DNA of 23,836 nucleotides from a virus: positions 1 to 23,836 of the IMG/VR virus record IMGVR_UViG_3300007346_000246. One strand, 5' to 3'. The notes beneath the pieces were generated by a model. The model did no database searches. It saw only the letters and a program-made list of their open reading frames with translations, and was not told the origin of the DNA. Below, in pieces: positions 14,401 to 22,981 of this stretch. A program made the translations under genes and the position numbers. How positions within the stretch are numbered: the first letter of the stretch is position 1; each line of letters begins with the position of its first letter.

Positions 14401-16549
14401 GGACATCGCGCCAGCCGTGACAGCAAGCGCTAAGGGCATTGCGGATGCGTTTGCTTTCTTCTTGGACAACAAAATCTTGTCTGGGCTCGCGGAGTTTGCT
14501 TTGAAGCTTGGACTTGTTACTGCTGCAACTGTTGCATTGCGTGCGGCAATGACAGCGCTAGCTGGCGTAAACATTATGAGCTGGTTTACTGGCGTGTCTT
14601 CTACCGCGCGAATCACTGGTGATGTAATGGCTGCTTCTGCCGTTAAGGCAAGCGGATTCACAACAGCAATGCGTGGCTTGCTTGGAGTGCTAAGAAGCAT
14701 TGCTGCGCTTGGGGCAATTACGGTTGCAATTGACGTAGTTGTTCGTGGTTTCGCACGGCTTATGGCTGCGCGTCAAGCTCTCAAAGAGCTGAACGCAAGG
14801 CGAGACGTTGTTGGAGCAACGGGTCCGCAGCTAACAATGACTGCTGAAAGACGCTATACCGGCGCAGCAAGGGAAAAAGTCGCTGAAGACATTAACAAGC
14901 AGCGAGAGTATGCGGCTCGCCTCAGGAAAGAAATTGAAGAAATTAACACTCAATTGCTAGTAATTGAAAGCATGCCAGGCGCGGAGCGCGCACCTCTACT
15001 TACATCAAACCTCAGGGCACAAGCAGAACTAAAAAAAGCACAACTTCGCGATGCAGAAGAGGTAATTAAGCTTGATCTTAAAACGTTCAAGACCCGCGAG
15101 CAGATTCAGTCTGAATATCTGCGCGGAATGAATGAACGCTTCAAGTCTCTGGTTGAAGAGGATGGAGATTCAAAGGCCAAGTCTGCCTCCGACAAAGCCG
15201 CCCGCGAAGCAGAGCGTGCAAGGCAAGCAATGCTTAAGCAGCTCAAAGCAGCGCAAGACCTGAATTTTGAGCAGAAGAATCGTCTTGACATCCTTCGCCA
15301 AGAGGAGCCTTTTGCCAAAGCATTTACTGAATTTGCTGTCCGCCGCGCTGAAATTGAACGCCGTTACAACGATTTGCTCGCAGCTAGCAGGAGCGAGGAC
15401 GAAAAATCTAATCTGCAGCAAGCGCGCGCAGCTGAATACAAACAAAGTAGCTTGATTTTGCAAAAAGAAATAAATCAGCTCACCGATAAGGCCGCAGCGC
15501 CAATTAAAGAGACGGTTGATCGCATCAAAGAGCGCATTGAATACGATCGCGAGTATGCAAAATTACTTAAAAAAGGTGTCACGCCTGAATTGGCGGAACA
15601 GCTGCTGCAAATTAAGAAAGCATACGATGAAAGCGTCAAAGCCTTGGAGCCGGCAGTCAAAGCTGCCGAGCTTGCGATATTGAAAGCAAAAGCGGAAGGA
15701 GCTTCTGCTACTGAAATTCAAAAGTATCGCGAAGAGCTGGAAAAAATTCAAAAACTTCCTGGACAGAAAAAAGAAGAAGGCGAAGCAGCTGCCAAGGAAG
15801 AAGCTGATCGAAAAGCGCGCGAAAAAGCCGCTCAAGATCAGGCTGAGCGGCTTAAGGCTATGTACGCCAACATCGTTAGCACGCTTGAAGATGGCATTGT
15901 TGGCTCGTTGATGGCCGGTATTGAGGCATTGATTGGAGGGACCAAGAGCCTTGGGGATGCGCTCAAGGAAATCGCAAGCGGAATTCTCAAGGATATTGGC
16001 CAAACATTGCTCCGTTTTGCGGTCAACCTTGGTATGAGAGCTGCCTTCCCAGGCGCATTTGCTGCGAAGGGTGCCTATTTCTCTGGTAATCAGGCTGATT
16101 TTGCTCAGAACAGCATCAGGCCGTTCGCCATGGGCGGCATCGTCACCAAGCCCACGTTCTTCAAGTACGCCAATGGTGGCACTTTTGGTAACGGCGTAAT
16201 GGGCGAAGCCGGTCCTGAAGCGATTATGCCGCTCAAGCGTGGCGCCGATGGAAAGCTCGGTGTTGCTGCTCGGCTTGATGGTGCAATGAAGCGTTATCGC
16301 GCAACACCTGGAAGTGCTGCTGCCGCCGCTCAAGATGAAAGTGCATCTGCCGTAGGCGCCACCGCCACAATGCAACCAATCGACGTGCGCTACACCGTGG
16401 AGCGCATCAACTCAGTTGATTACGTCACCGCTGATCAGTTCCAAGCTGGGTTACGTCAAGCTGCTGACCAAGGCGCAAGACAAGGCGAACGCCGCGCATT
16501 GACTAGCCTGCGGCAAAATACAACCACACGCCGGAAGGTCGGGATCTGA
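11474..16549 (+). CDS. Tape measure protein
   Basis: This 1691-residue protein sets tail length and is ejected ahead of the DNA. The N-terminal 480 residues are mostly helical and coiled-coil-like. Residues about 500-650 hold two tandem copies of a 77-residue unit (RAGNGFLESE at 503 and RAGDGFLEAE at 580). A glycine-rich stretch (about 708-750: GGIFGGPEGFLGGAIGGIAG) may insert in membrane. Residues about 770-985 match the tape-measure N-terminal domain of phage TP901-1 type (SGQLGERLPGAV, then AYDSMRIGIGKALQPLG). Hydrophobic helices lie near 1001-1037 and 1069-1099, and a Lys/Glu-rich coiled coil near 1234-1440. The C-terminus is lambda gpH-like (MGGIVTKPTFFKYANGGTFG, then MGEAGPEAIMPLKRG). 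A ribosome site (AAGGA) precedes the ATG. Confidence 0.93.
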   Translation: MASKQVSEILIKLGIDGLQGLDKLKSSFRELEKSIGPSDATIQRARKSILDFGNAGIRSEQIIRGQLEAFRGLKSQADVNSSTFIKLSEDIKKFELELSGSTAAINKQRAAILRSTAASDGNVDALRKQVDALSRLQRQTRPGSAAFVQLGKDIEKVDQKLVKVRSEAQAFALALGQFPAASMEKQVRQIETLRRTMNTLKITSDEYLNTLQRINLVSTVQATTTGRQQVRAANQMFESSLFERFVSSRAEALPLPATTAGLRQRISEINQELDNVTGYERRRALTVELIELNRQLKNAVIEITTTEELAAMATRQRASAAREILSRSGFGAFSADVRARAAGGAYDPGTQKAMERARNRIVDQEAVQAIEQLYGRWEQAYSEIEGLLERHQVAKAEITAKGARAQNEILDRQHDQSLREQQRRFEEELALFDQNLRQRDQLLQRRTAVKGMLGLEGRELSPLYQGIVDIGTRRAAAEQARMGKTPQQALADIVNVFNSDLDRAGNGFLESERQLREAAIEFAGGSRKVREKFEQIALGKTPAGMFPAPGEDPSAYKQRVEAPSAGFREIIENFARKTDRAGDGFLEAEKKLRQAAIDFAGNSEEVKRAFARIPLGKTPTSMLPGAGEVPSEYISRIRGGFEDVRLPDFASFRKGTTRELQLVRQSLQELRMDLSPLAAGFEATEKRIVRSIRNIDKELERRQLGGRRMSGMQVAQAAGAAVSGGIFGGPEGFLGGAIGGIAGGVGGAFAGAAAGAQVGALRQQLGGFADYAAQIQKMEIALKNAAGGQAEFNQAMAAASAATRDLNVPQDVAIQGMTRLTAAVVGAKGSVSDAELVFNNVTAAIKATGGSAQDVDGAITAMVQVFSKGKVSAEELSGQLGERLPGAVTKFAEANKMSLPELQKALEQGEVGLNELMNFIIQLGEEYSGVANKIASSSQDAGARLTVAYDSMRIGIGKALQPLGAQLQETFARFIRDIAPAVTASAKGIADAFAFFLDNKILSGLAEFALKLGLVTAATVALRAAMTALAGVNIMSWFTGVSSTARITGDVMAASAVKASGFTTAMRGLLGVLRSIAALGAITVAIDVVVRGFARLMAARQALKELNARRDVVGATGPQLTMTAERRYTGAAREKVAEDINKQREYAARLRKEIEEINTQLLVIESMPGAERAPLLTSNLRAQAELKKAQLRDAEEVIKLDLKTFKTREQIQSEYLRGMNERFKSLVEEDGDSKAKSASDKAAREAERARQAMLKQLKAAQDLNFEQKNRLDILRQEEPFAKAFTEFAVRRAEIERRYNDLLAASRSEDEKSNLQQARAAEYKQSSLILQKEINQLTDKAAAPIKETVDRIKERIEYDREYAKLLKKGVTPELAEQLLQIKKAYDESVKALEPAVKAAELAILKAKAEGASATEIQKYREELEKIQKLPGQKKEEGEAAAKEEADRKAREKAAQDQAERLKAMYANIVSTLEDGIVGSLMAGIEALIGGTKSLGDALKEIASGILKDIGQTLLRFAVNLGMRAAFPGAFAAKGAYFSGNQADFAQNSIRPFAMGGIVTKPTFFKYANGGTFGNGVMGEAGPEAIMPLKRGADGKLGVAARLDGAMKRYRATPGSAAAAAQDESASAVGATATMQPIDVRYTVERINSVDYVTADQFQAGLRQAADQGARQGERRALTSLRQNTTTRRKVGI
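12962..13423 (+). repeat. Tandem 77-residue duplication inside the tape measure gene
   Basis: Two in-frame units offset by 231 bases each read R-A-G-(N/D)-G-F-L-E, then (R/K)(Q/K)LR(E/Q)AAI(E/D)FAG, then (A/P)LGKTP, then a proline-glycine stretch (PAPGEDPS or PGAGEVPS). The RAG codons start at 12980 and 13211. The DNA has diverged clearly more than the protein, so the duplication is old and kept under selection. A further GKTP at residue 483 hints at a partial third unit before them. The outer limits given are approximate. Confidence 0.75.
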
Positions 16550-17028
16550 TGGCAGACGCACTTGCCTTTGCGCAATACATGACATTGCGCAGTGCTGATG
16601 GCGCAACACGGTATTACTTCCAGAACTACTGGATCAACGAAGACGCACCCAGTAAAGATGGCAGTATTATCTATGGCTTTATGCCATTTGCATTTAGCGG
16701 CATTCTGGTCACTAAATCTGGAGACAATCAACCAGCCACCTTGGCATTCCCCAACAATGAGCTAAGTCGTGGATGGGCTGAAACTGCCGTGCAAAGTGTC
16801 TGGATGGCTGACGTGCAAACCGTAATTGTCGATCCAGATAGCAAGCAAAATTACACCGTGCTATCTGAGTATGTCGGCCAAATCGTTGCTGGCGCATGGG
16901 ATGAAACTACATTGCAGCTTGAAATGGCGTCCGTGCTGGATGCTGTTGGCGCTGACGTACCACGCAAGCGCCTGACGCGGCAGCTTGTCGGCAACTTGCC
17001 GCTAACCAGCAGAATCCGCTTGTCGTGA
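16549..17028 (+). CDS. Minor tail tip protein (gpM/gpL position)
   Basis: A 159-residue protein starts with a 1-base overlap (TGATG) after the tape measure. Its beta-rich sequence (ALAFAQYMTLRSADGATRYY, then GFMPFAFSGILVTKSGDNQP, then LSEYVGQIVAGAWDETTLQL) ends in RKRLTRQLVGNLPLTSRIRL, a C-terminal pattern I associate with small tip-complex proteins of cyanobacterial phages. Lambda has gpM and gpL between tape measure and gpK; only one gene fills that space here. It probably forms part of the ring between tail tube and hub. Neither an iron-sulphur cysteine set like that of gpL nor any cysteine is present, so gpM or a distal-tail role is the better guess. Confidence 0.6.
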   Translation: MADALAFAQYMTLRSADGATRYYFQNYWINEDAPSKDGSIIYGFMPFAFSGILVTKSGDNQPATLAFPNNELSRGWAETAVQSVWMADVQTVIVDPDSKQNYTVLSEYVGQIVAGAWDETTLQLEMASVLDAVGADVPRKRLTRQLVGNLPLTSRIRLS

Positions 17029-17390
17029 TCGACCTGATAGGACGCCCCTATCGCCTAGGCGCTGATGGTACTGATCCTGATGGTGCGCTGGACTGCATAC
17101 ATTTAGTATTCGCAGTTCACGAAAGGCTTGGGTACTGGCATGTAAGACGCAATCCCGCGTGGTACGACAACAATCGAGTCCAGATGGCTCGGGACATACT
17201 CGCTATGTGGCGCCGGATAGACGTTCCTGAGTACGATGGAGACGTTCTAATGACTGCGCAACCCGAAGTTGCGTTTTCAGTTTTTTGGGATCAAGGATGC
17301 CTGTACATCAACCGATACCACAAGGCGGTGGCATGGCGCCCTATCAGCGGTTTGCAGTACAACCATTGCTTCCGTTCGAGAAGCGTTTAA
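17025..17390 (+). CDS. NlpC/P60-type peptidase of the tail tip (gpK-like)
   Basis: A 121-residue protein begins with GTG in a 4-base overlap (GTGA). Its first residues, IGRPYRLGADGTDPDGALDC, carry the NlpC/P60 cysteine motif with nucleophile C24 in LDCIHLVFAV. A downstream His in YINRYHKAVAW (H99) is the likely catalytic base. The place before the gpJ-like hub is that of lambda gpK, whose peptidase domain is thought to open cell-wall peptide links during DNA entry. It is short because the N-terminal JAB/Mov34 domain of lambda gpK is absent. Its 3' end overlaps the hub gene by 58 bases from the preferred hub start. Confidence 0.8.
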   Translation: MIDLIGRPYRLGADGTDPDGALDCIHLVFAVHERLGYWHVRRNPAWYDNNRVQMARDILAMWRRIDVPEYDGDVLMTAQPEVAFSVFWDQGCLYINRYHKAVAWRPISGLQYNHCFRSRSV

Positions 17391-20300
17391 TTGAAGAGCT
17401 TGGATGCACTGAAGGCGAATATCGCAGTTTTGCTGATCATGTACGCAAGCATCCTTATGTCAGGCCCGCAGCATACTCCCATATTCCCGAAGTAAATAAC
17501 TGGGATCCTGTTAGCTGGTCTATTGCTATCAGCCTTATTTTGGGCCTAGCATCAACTGCCGCTTCGGTGCTACTAGCACCAAAACCGCAGCAGCCAGGGG
17601 AATCAAAAATCAAATCTCGCCAGCTTGGCGGCAAAACAGGGCGTGATGTTTTCACACCAGCCTACGGCTTTGATTCGCTTCAAGAGTTAGCGGCATACGG
17701 CACCGCAGTGCCAATCGTTTTTACCAAGCAAGAATCACACGTCGATAGCACTGGCACGCCTTACGTCAGCGGCGGTGTTTTGATCTCGCCGTTGCTGGTT
17801 TGGTCGCGGGTTAGAAGCTGGGGTTCGTATCAAGTCGCGGATGTGATTGCGGTTGCTGGTCAAGGCCCGATGGCCAAGCCAGAGCTAAGTGGATTGTTCT
17901 TAGGCAATATCCCGATCGACGCGCTTTACGATCAGTTTTATGAGTTCTACTGGAACGCGGGCTATGAAGCGCTTGGCGCTGGCAGTCGCTTGCGCATGTA
18001 TAACTTGCGCTATGGCGATTTTGCACTAGAAGGCGCCACTGATCGCGCTAGCGGTGAAGAAGCATTTGTATGCCCTACGGCTTTGGGCAATGCGCAGCCG
18101 GCATTCAGCGGTACGTTTACGCCTACATCGCAAACTCAGTTCGGCGTTTTCAGCGGCATCACTAACGGCACACCGTACAGGCCAGACTGGAAAGTTATTT
18201 CAGTTCCAGACGAGTGGGAAAGCGATCAACGCGGTGATGCCCGCGAAGAGATGAAAAAGTATGTACCACGGTATCTGCGTGTGTTCCATCGGTTTGGAGC
18301 GCTCGGTATGCCAGGCACGGGTGTTAATTATGCCTCGCGAATTGGCGTTATTGCACACAAGGCTGCTGGCGCAACTGACTTTACCTCAATCCAGCCTGTT
18401 ACTTTGTATGACTCTAGTGACAGCAATGCGCCAGGTCGTTGGACAAACCTTAAGCAAGATATTGCTGTTGACGTAGGCGATGAAATTATTATCGGCATTG
18501 GTCGCAATCGACAAGATAAAACACCGTTTGAAGAGAAAGCCAACAATGCACAGCAAAAAGTAAAAGCTGATGACGTGCGTAATGCAGTTGAATCAGCAGT
18601 ATCACGCGCAGACCAAATTCTCAAGCGTGGCACCACGATCATGCTGGGGCGAACAATGTGGCAAGTTCTTAGCCGCAGCCCTGACGAGTATTACAGACCA
18701 GCACTGGCCAAAACTGGCGGCATCAACATCCGACTGAAATGTATTGAAGCTTGGGGTGAGGCAACTAGGCGGATTGGCATAGTGGCAGAACAGGCAATTA
18801 TTGCTGAAGATTACGTTAAATATGCTGCGCCGTTTGATGAAATTGACGAAGCCTGGTATCCGATCCTTAGGTATGAAGCAGCGACGATTCAAAACACGCG
18901 CCGCTGCGATGTGACCGAGATTGGCATCAAGTCACGGGTGTGGGCACGATTCAATAACATCACAAATTTCAATTCACTGCCAACACCATTTGAGCTTGCC
19001 GGCGATGGCAAAGATGACGAAAGAAGCTACAACAAACGCAATGTTGTACTGCGCGAAGGCAAGCTTACCAAGTACGTGCATCGCTTGTCGTTTTTCGCGC
19101 TGGATGTTCGTCCATCCAATGCAGATCAAGTTAAGAATCAAACAGATAACGACGGTTGGACGTTCCTTGGGCCTTACATTTTTGCGGTCATGGGTTCAGC
19201 GCCTATTGACATGTATTCCTTTATTAGAATTCGACACCCTAATCGCGGCCAATACGAATATCGCCTTCGTCCTTTCAATAGCGCTTGCTTTGCGCATCAG
19301 GGCGATGGGGGCTTTGAGGTATTCAAACTTGATGGCGGTCATCCCGGCTTGCGCAACTTAACCGCTGATGGCGGCTTCGCAAGCGGCTGGGAAACATACA
19401 TGGGTAACTTTGTCGTTTTTGCGCGTGGTGAATACATCCGCCCACGCGACTGGTATTACCACCGAGAAATGGCCGGCGAGCCAAGTCAAATTGATCCCGA
19501 TGGCGACGGCATCGTCAATCTGTCGTTGGCTACATTCCAAGTAGCAGGCGATAGCCTTGGTGATGTTGATCTGGATAGTGTCGTTGCAGCAGAAAATACA
19601 CCTACTTTTGCGATAAACGAACCAATAAGCAAGTACACATTAAGCAACATTCTCAGTAATTCGTTTGGCGTAGACCCTTATTTCGACAACCTTCCTGATG
19701 GTACTACGCGGAATTTCCAGGGCTGGACCGCAGAGTCAGTCGAGTTGGGCGGTCGATCCATCACGATGGAAGTAACCGTGCAGTCCTACACGGAAGCAAA
19801 CCCTAGTGGCGCAGCCCGCAATAAGTGGTGGCGAATTATCGAGCATCGCGTAACGGCAAAAACAGGTACATGGTCTAACGGCGATACCTTTGTTAAGTAT
19901 TCTCGAAACACGGCGGGTTATAGATTCAAATTTGTCTACGTCTACAAAAAGCAATATATCTCGACCGAAGATGACAGCCCGGCAACGCGCATGTTCCAGC
20001 GGTACAGCGGAATTGCTGAGGTATCACATTACGGCGATTTAATCACAAGAAGCTGTGATGACTCCCCCGAGCATGAGATTGTTTACGTCAACGAGTGCCT
20101 AGACGAAGATTCAATCCCGCAGTACGACAACTGCGCAATGGCCGGCTTGAAGCTGCGGTCTACCGAAAACTTCAACCAGCTTGATCAACTGCGGTGCATG
20201 ATGGCAAACGGCATTGAAGTCGAGCGCTTAACTGATGGTGGCACTGGGTCAAGCAATCTACTGACTGATCTGTTCTGGTATCTCTGCACCGACAAAGACA

Positions 20301-21262
20301 CCGGAGCTGGTGCCGTGATCAGCCCGGACATCATTGATCGCGCTGCGCTTGCCGCCACTGGCAACTACCTGAAAGTCAATCAGCTCTATTACGACGATGC
20401 CATTAGCGAGCCGTTGAACTTGCGTTCGTGGACTGCAGAGATCGCACCAAGCGTCTTGTGCTACACAACCTTAAAGAACGGCAAGATGGCAATCGAGCCT
20501 GCACTGCCATATACAAGCTCATACGAAATTGATGGCACAACGCCAGTCGCTATCAGTGGCATGTTCACCGATGGCAACATCATCGAAGGTAGCTTTGCTG
20601 TTGACTGGCTAGAGCTGGAAGAGCGCAAAATGTTCCAGGCTTCAATCAGCTACCGCTGGACAGGTGTTAATAAGTTCCCGGAACAGCGCACAGTCGTAAT
20701 TCGCTATACGGGCGACGGTGAAAAGCCTATTGAGACATTTGAGTTCCCGCATATCACCGGAGACGAGCACGCAAGAAAAGTTGCGCGTTATTTCTTGTCG
20801 CTACGCAAGCACATCACGCACACGGTTACTTTCAAAACTCTTCCTTGGGGATTGCAGCTGGCGCCGGGCAACTTTATCCGTGTTGCAACTGAAATCAGCC
20901 CCTATAACCCAACTAACAACGGCATCATCAAACCAGACGGCACTGTAATCGCAGTGTCGCCACTTGCTGATGGCAATTACAGCGTTTATTACTGGGAGCG
21001 CAGTCAACCCGGTGTAGCAAGCGGTACGTTGACCATTGCGGGCGGCATTGCAACCAATTTACGCAATACCGTGTTTTCAGTGATCAACGGCAATATCTTG
21101 AGTCAGGTCTATCAGGTGGAAGCGCTCGATATTGACTCTGAAGGTATTGTCACGATCAAGGCAAGCAACCACCCGGTAGACTCAAATGGAGCCAGCGTAA
21201 TTGCGCGAGACGTTCTAGACCTGGATCAGCGCTTTACTGTCGTAGACGCGAGCTTTGACTGA
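17333..21262 (+). CDS. Central tail hub / host-specificity protein, gpJ-like
   Basis: From ATG 17333 this encodes 1309 residues. The first 55 residues (FEKRLIEELGCTEGEYRSF, then RPAAYSHIPEVNNW) are a recurring front piece of gpJ-like proteins in lambda-like phages. Residues about 62-82 (SIAISLILGLASTAASVLLA) are a hydrophobic helix like the one in gpI. The rest is the hub: GTAVPIVFTKQESHV, then LVWSRVRSWGSYQVADVIAV, and near the C-terminus WTGVNKFPEQRTVVIRYTGD and the GLQLAPGNFIRV beta domain that closes gpJ-type hubs. DPDGDGIVNL near 721-730 is a candidate calcium-binding loop. In-frame ATGs at 17285 and 17297 are alternatives. The protein should sit at the tail tip, reach the receptor and connect to the fibre. 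Confidence 0.88.
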   Translation: MAPYQRFAVQPLLPFEKRLIEELGCTEGEYRSFADHVRKHPYVRPAAYSHIPEVNNWDPVSWSIAISLILGLASTAASVLLAPKPQQPGESKIKSRQLGGKTGRDVFTPAYGFDSLQELAAYGTAVPIVFTKQESHVDSTGTPYVSGGVLISPLLVWSRVRSWGSYQVADVIAVAGQGPMAKPELSGLFLGNIPIDALYDQFYEFYWNAGYEALGAGSRLRMYNLRYGDFALEGATDRASGEEAFVCPTALGNAQPAFSGTFTPTSQTQFGVFSGITNGTPYRPDWKVISVPDEWESDQRGDAREEMKKYVPRYLRVFHRFGALGMPGTGVNYASRIGVIAHKAAGATDFTSIQPVTLYDSSDSNAPGRWTNLKQDIAVDVGDEIIIGIGRNRQDKTPFEEKANNAQQKVKADDVRNAVESAVSRADQILKRGTTIMLGRTMWQVLSRSPDEYYRPALAKTGGINIRLKCIEAWGEATRRIGIVAEQAIIAEDYVKYAAPFDEIDEAWYPILRYEAATIQNTRRCDVTEIGIKSRVWARFNNITNFNSLPTPFELAGDGKDDERSYNKRNVVLREGKLTKYVHRLSFFALDVRPSNADQVKNQTDNDGWTFLGPYIFAVMGSAPIDMYSFIRIRHPNRGQYEYRLRPFNSACFAHQGDGGFEVFKLDGGHPGLRNLTADGGFASGWETYMGNFVVFARGEYIRPRDWYYHREMAGEPSQIDPDGDGIVNLSLATFQVAGDSLGDVDLDSVVAAENTPTFAINEPISKYTLSNILSNSFGVDPYFDNLPDGTTRNFQGWTAESVELGGRSITMEVTVQSYTEANPSGAARNKWWRIIEHRVTAKTGTWSNGDTFVKYSRNTAGYRFKFVYVYKKQYISTEDDSPATRMFQRYSGIAEVSHYGDLITRSCDDSPEHEIVYVNECLDEDSIPQYDNCAMAGLKLRSTENFNQLDQLRCMMANGIEVERLTDGGTGSSNLLTDLFWYLCTDKDTGAGAVISPDIIDRAALAATGNYLKVNQLYYDDAISEPLNLRSWTAEIAPSVLCYTTLKNGKMAIEPALPYTSSYEIDGTTPVAISGMFTDGNIIEGSFAVDWLELEERKMFQASISYRWTGVNKFPEQRTVVIRYTGDGEKPIETFEFPHITGDEHARKVARYFLSLRKHITHTVTFKTLPWGLQLAPGNFIRVATEISPYNPTNNGIIKPDGTVIAVSPLADGNYSVYYWERSQPGVASGTLTIAGGIATNLRNTVFSVINGNILSQVYQVEALDIDSEGIVTIKASNHPVDSNGASVIARDVLDLDQRFTVVDASFD

Positions 21263-21636
21263 TGGCCTTTCCTAGCATCGCCCCAACCAGCCGAAGCTTT
21301 GATGCTGGCAATTATCCGTTCAAAACGTTTACGGCGCAAAACGGGTCTGAGGTTCGCATCCTGTACGGCGACAAGCGCACCGGCATGACGCTGGATCTGA
21401 CGTACAACAACATTGCCGACACTACCGCCGACGATTTCGTTGCTCACTACGACGAAACCAAAGGCGGGTTCACATCGTTCACGCTGCCCACTGCTTTTCG
21501 CACTGGCTGGAGCGGTGATGCTGCTGCGATTGACGCAGCCACCGGTAACCAATGGCGTTACAGCAACCCGCCGACAATTACTTCGGTGCGGCCTGGAATC
21601 AGTAGCGTTAGAGTAAAACTGGTAGGTGTGCTCTGA
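21262..21636 (+). CDS. Small tail protein downstream of the hub, cyanophage-type
   Basis: A 124-residue protein in a TGATG junction. It reads MAFPSIAPTSRSFDAGNYPF, then GSEVRILYGDKRTGMTLDL, then YDETKGGFTSFTLP, then QWRYSNPPTITSVRPGISSV. From memory, proteins of this exact layout occur in siphophages and prophages of unicellular cyanobacteria next to the two following genes. The KGxFxSFxLP and WRYxxPPxxxSVxPG blocks also resemble the C-terminal region of distal-tail or gpM-like proteins, so a tip-ring role is possible. No enzymatic motif is present. Naming the family would need a profile search. Confidence 0.6.
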   Translation: MAFPSIAPTSRSFDAGNYPFKTFTAQNGSEVRILYGDKRTGMTLDLTYNNIADTTADDFVAHYDETKGGFTSFTLPTAFRTGWSGDAAAIDAATGNQWRYSNPPTITSVRPGISSVRVKLVGVL

Positions 21637-22061
21637 TGGCGAAGGTCTACACCGGACGTGATGGGCGCTTGTTGCTGGATGGCATCGAGCAGATCAAGGT
21701 CACGAATTGGCAGCTGACCGGCAGCCTTGAAATGCTGGAGACCACCAGCTTGGGCGAATCACAACGATCTTATGCACCCGGCGTACAGGAATTTAACGGT
21801 AGCGCCACGTTGCTGTATTACAACGACGGCACTGGCCGCAATGATGCCGCAACTGCATTGAAGAAAGTGCTGCGTGTCAGCGGCGTAAGCAGTAGTGACA
21901 CCGTGGACATGCGCCTGCGTCTGGTTGAAGGCAGCACAAACCATGACGTAAGGCTTACCACCTACATCACCAGCGTCAGCTTTGGCGCCAGTGTTGGTGA
22001 AGTTGGCTCTGCACAGATAAGTTTCCAAGGCACTGGTGCGCTAGCTGAGGTGACGATTTAA
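21636..22061 (+). CDS. Tail-tube-like protein encoded after the hub
   Basis: A 141-residue protein with the look of a small tail-tube fold: YTGRDGRLLLDGIEQIKVTN, then TGSLEMLETTSLGESQRSY, then VQEFNGSATLLYYND, a variable loop, then VRLTTYITSVSFGASVGEVG and QISFQGTGAL. The residue pattern is similar to tube proteins in which one side of a beta sheet lines the tube. The phage already has a larger tube gene at 9786-10721, so this one may make a tip segment, a second tube protein, or a fibre-attachment ring. Residues 22-64 align visibly with residues 136-178 of the next protein. It overlaps both neighbours by one base. Confidence 0.6.
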   Translation: MAKVYTGRDGRLLLDGIEQIKVTNWQLTGSLEMLETTSLGESQRSYAPGVQEFNGSATLLYYNDGTGRNDAATALKKVLRVSGVSSSDTVDMRLRLVEGSTNHDVRLTTYITSVSFGASVGEVGSAQISFQGTGALAEVTI

Positions 22062-22954
22062 TGGGTATCTATTTAGGCAATATCGGCAATGTCGAGATCG
22101 CTAGACGCTCCACTGATGACGGCCTAGCAAGTATTGTCAACCCATCTGATGTAAACGCAAGCCACAACAGGTTTAGTTTTGATTTTGATGAAGGTTGCTT
22201 GATCAGCGGCGACCTCGTAGAAATCACTACTACCGATGGCACGAATCTTGATTTTATTTCTGCTAGCGGCTGGGACAATGCCACAGTTCAAAGCAGCGGT
22301 AACTGGTTCGTTTTCATTGATGAACTAGGCGGCATTCGGCTTTACGACAACTTTGATGACAGCCTTGAGGGCAGCGCCGCTGGTTTGGTGTCACTTGCTG
22401 CAATTGCACGCGACATACCAATTTCCGTCAAAGTGCAGGATCGCGGCGGGCGGTTACTTGCTTGCGTTACTGACTACGAATTAAATACAAATCGAGAAAC
22501 CGTAGACATTACAGCACTTAGCGACCGTTACCGTGAGCAGTACAGCAGCCTGATCACTGGCTCTGGGCGCATCACAGCGCAGTGGGATTACGTCAATGAA
22601 GCAGGGCAAGAACCTGTGCATTACTTGATGCAGCTGGTACTGCGTACTGAAATTGGCTCTGGGCTGCATCTCAAGCTGTACGTCAAAAGCGCTGGTACTG
22701 ACGCATCAGGCGGACCCTTTTCTGCTACGCAACTGAACGATGCCTTGTGGTGGGAGTTTGATGCGCTAATCACGAACAGTGCTACCAGCTTTGCGCCGGG
22801 CAACATCATTGTGTCCGCTATTGATTTTGTGGCGACTGGCTCAATCAAGTTGCGAGCCCGCACAACAGCAACATCAAGTCGTCTACTACAGGAGTCAGGT
22901 GATCCAATCTTGCTGGAGCAAGGGGGTTACCTTTTGAACGAGAGTGCTGCCTAA
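22061..22954 (+). CDS. Two-part tail protein with tube-like second half
   Basis: A 297-residue protein starting in a TAATG overlap. The first half (1-120: MGIYLGNIGNVEIARRS, then SIVNPSDVNASHNRFSFDFD, then GGIRLYDNFDDSLEGSAAG) is a block I recall from cyanobacterial phage tail genes. The second half (about 130-265) repeats the tube-like pattern of the protein before it: VTDYELNTNRETVDITALSD, then YSSLITGSGRITAQWDY. The last 25 residues (LLQESGDPILLEQGGYLLNE) are a short Leu/Glu/Gly repeat seen at the ends of cyanophage structural proteins, possibly an assembly tag. Probably a tail-tip or fibre-connecting component. It is separated from the fibre gene by only 27 bases. Confidence 0.6.
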   Translation: MGIYLGNIGNVEIARRSTDDGLASIVNPSDVNASHNRFSFDFDEGCLISGDLVEITTTDGTNLDFISASGWDNATVQSSGNWFVFIDELGGIRLYDNFDDSLEGSAAGLVSLAAIARDIPISVKVQDRGGRLLACVTDYELNTNRETVDITALSDRYREQYSSLITGSGRITAQWDYVNEAGQEPVHYLMQLVLRTEIGSGLHLKLYVKSAGTDASGGPFSATQLNDALWWEFDALITNSATSFAPGNIIVSAIDFVATGSIKLRARTTATSSRLLQESGDPILLEQGGYLLNESAA

Positions 22955-22981
22955 GATGGCTGTATTGAGGTAGCACGCACA

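Noticed and set aside
15563-16375. Antisense frame of 270 codons under the tape measure gene
   Set aside because: In register with the sense codons and low in protein-like character; explained by codon choice in the coiled-coil region.
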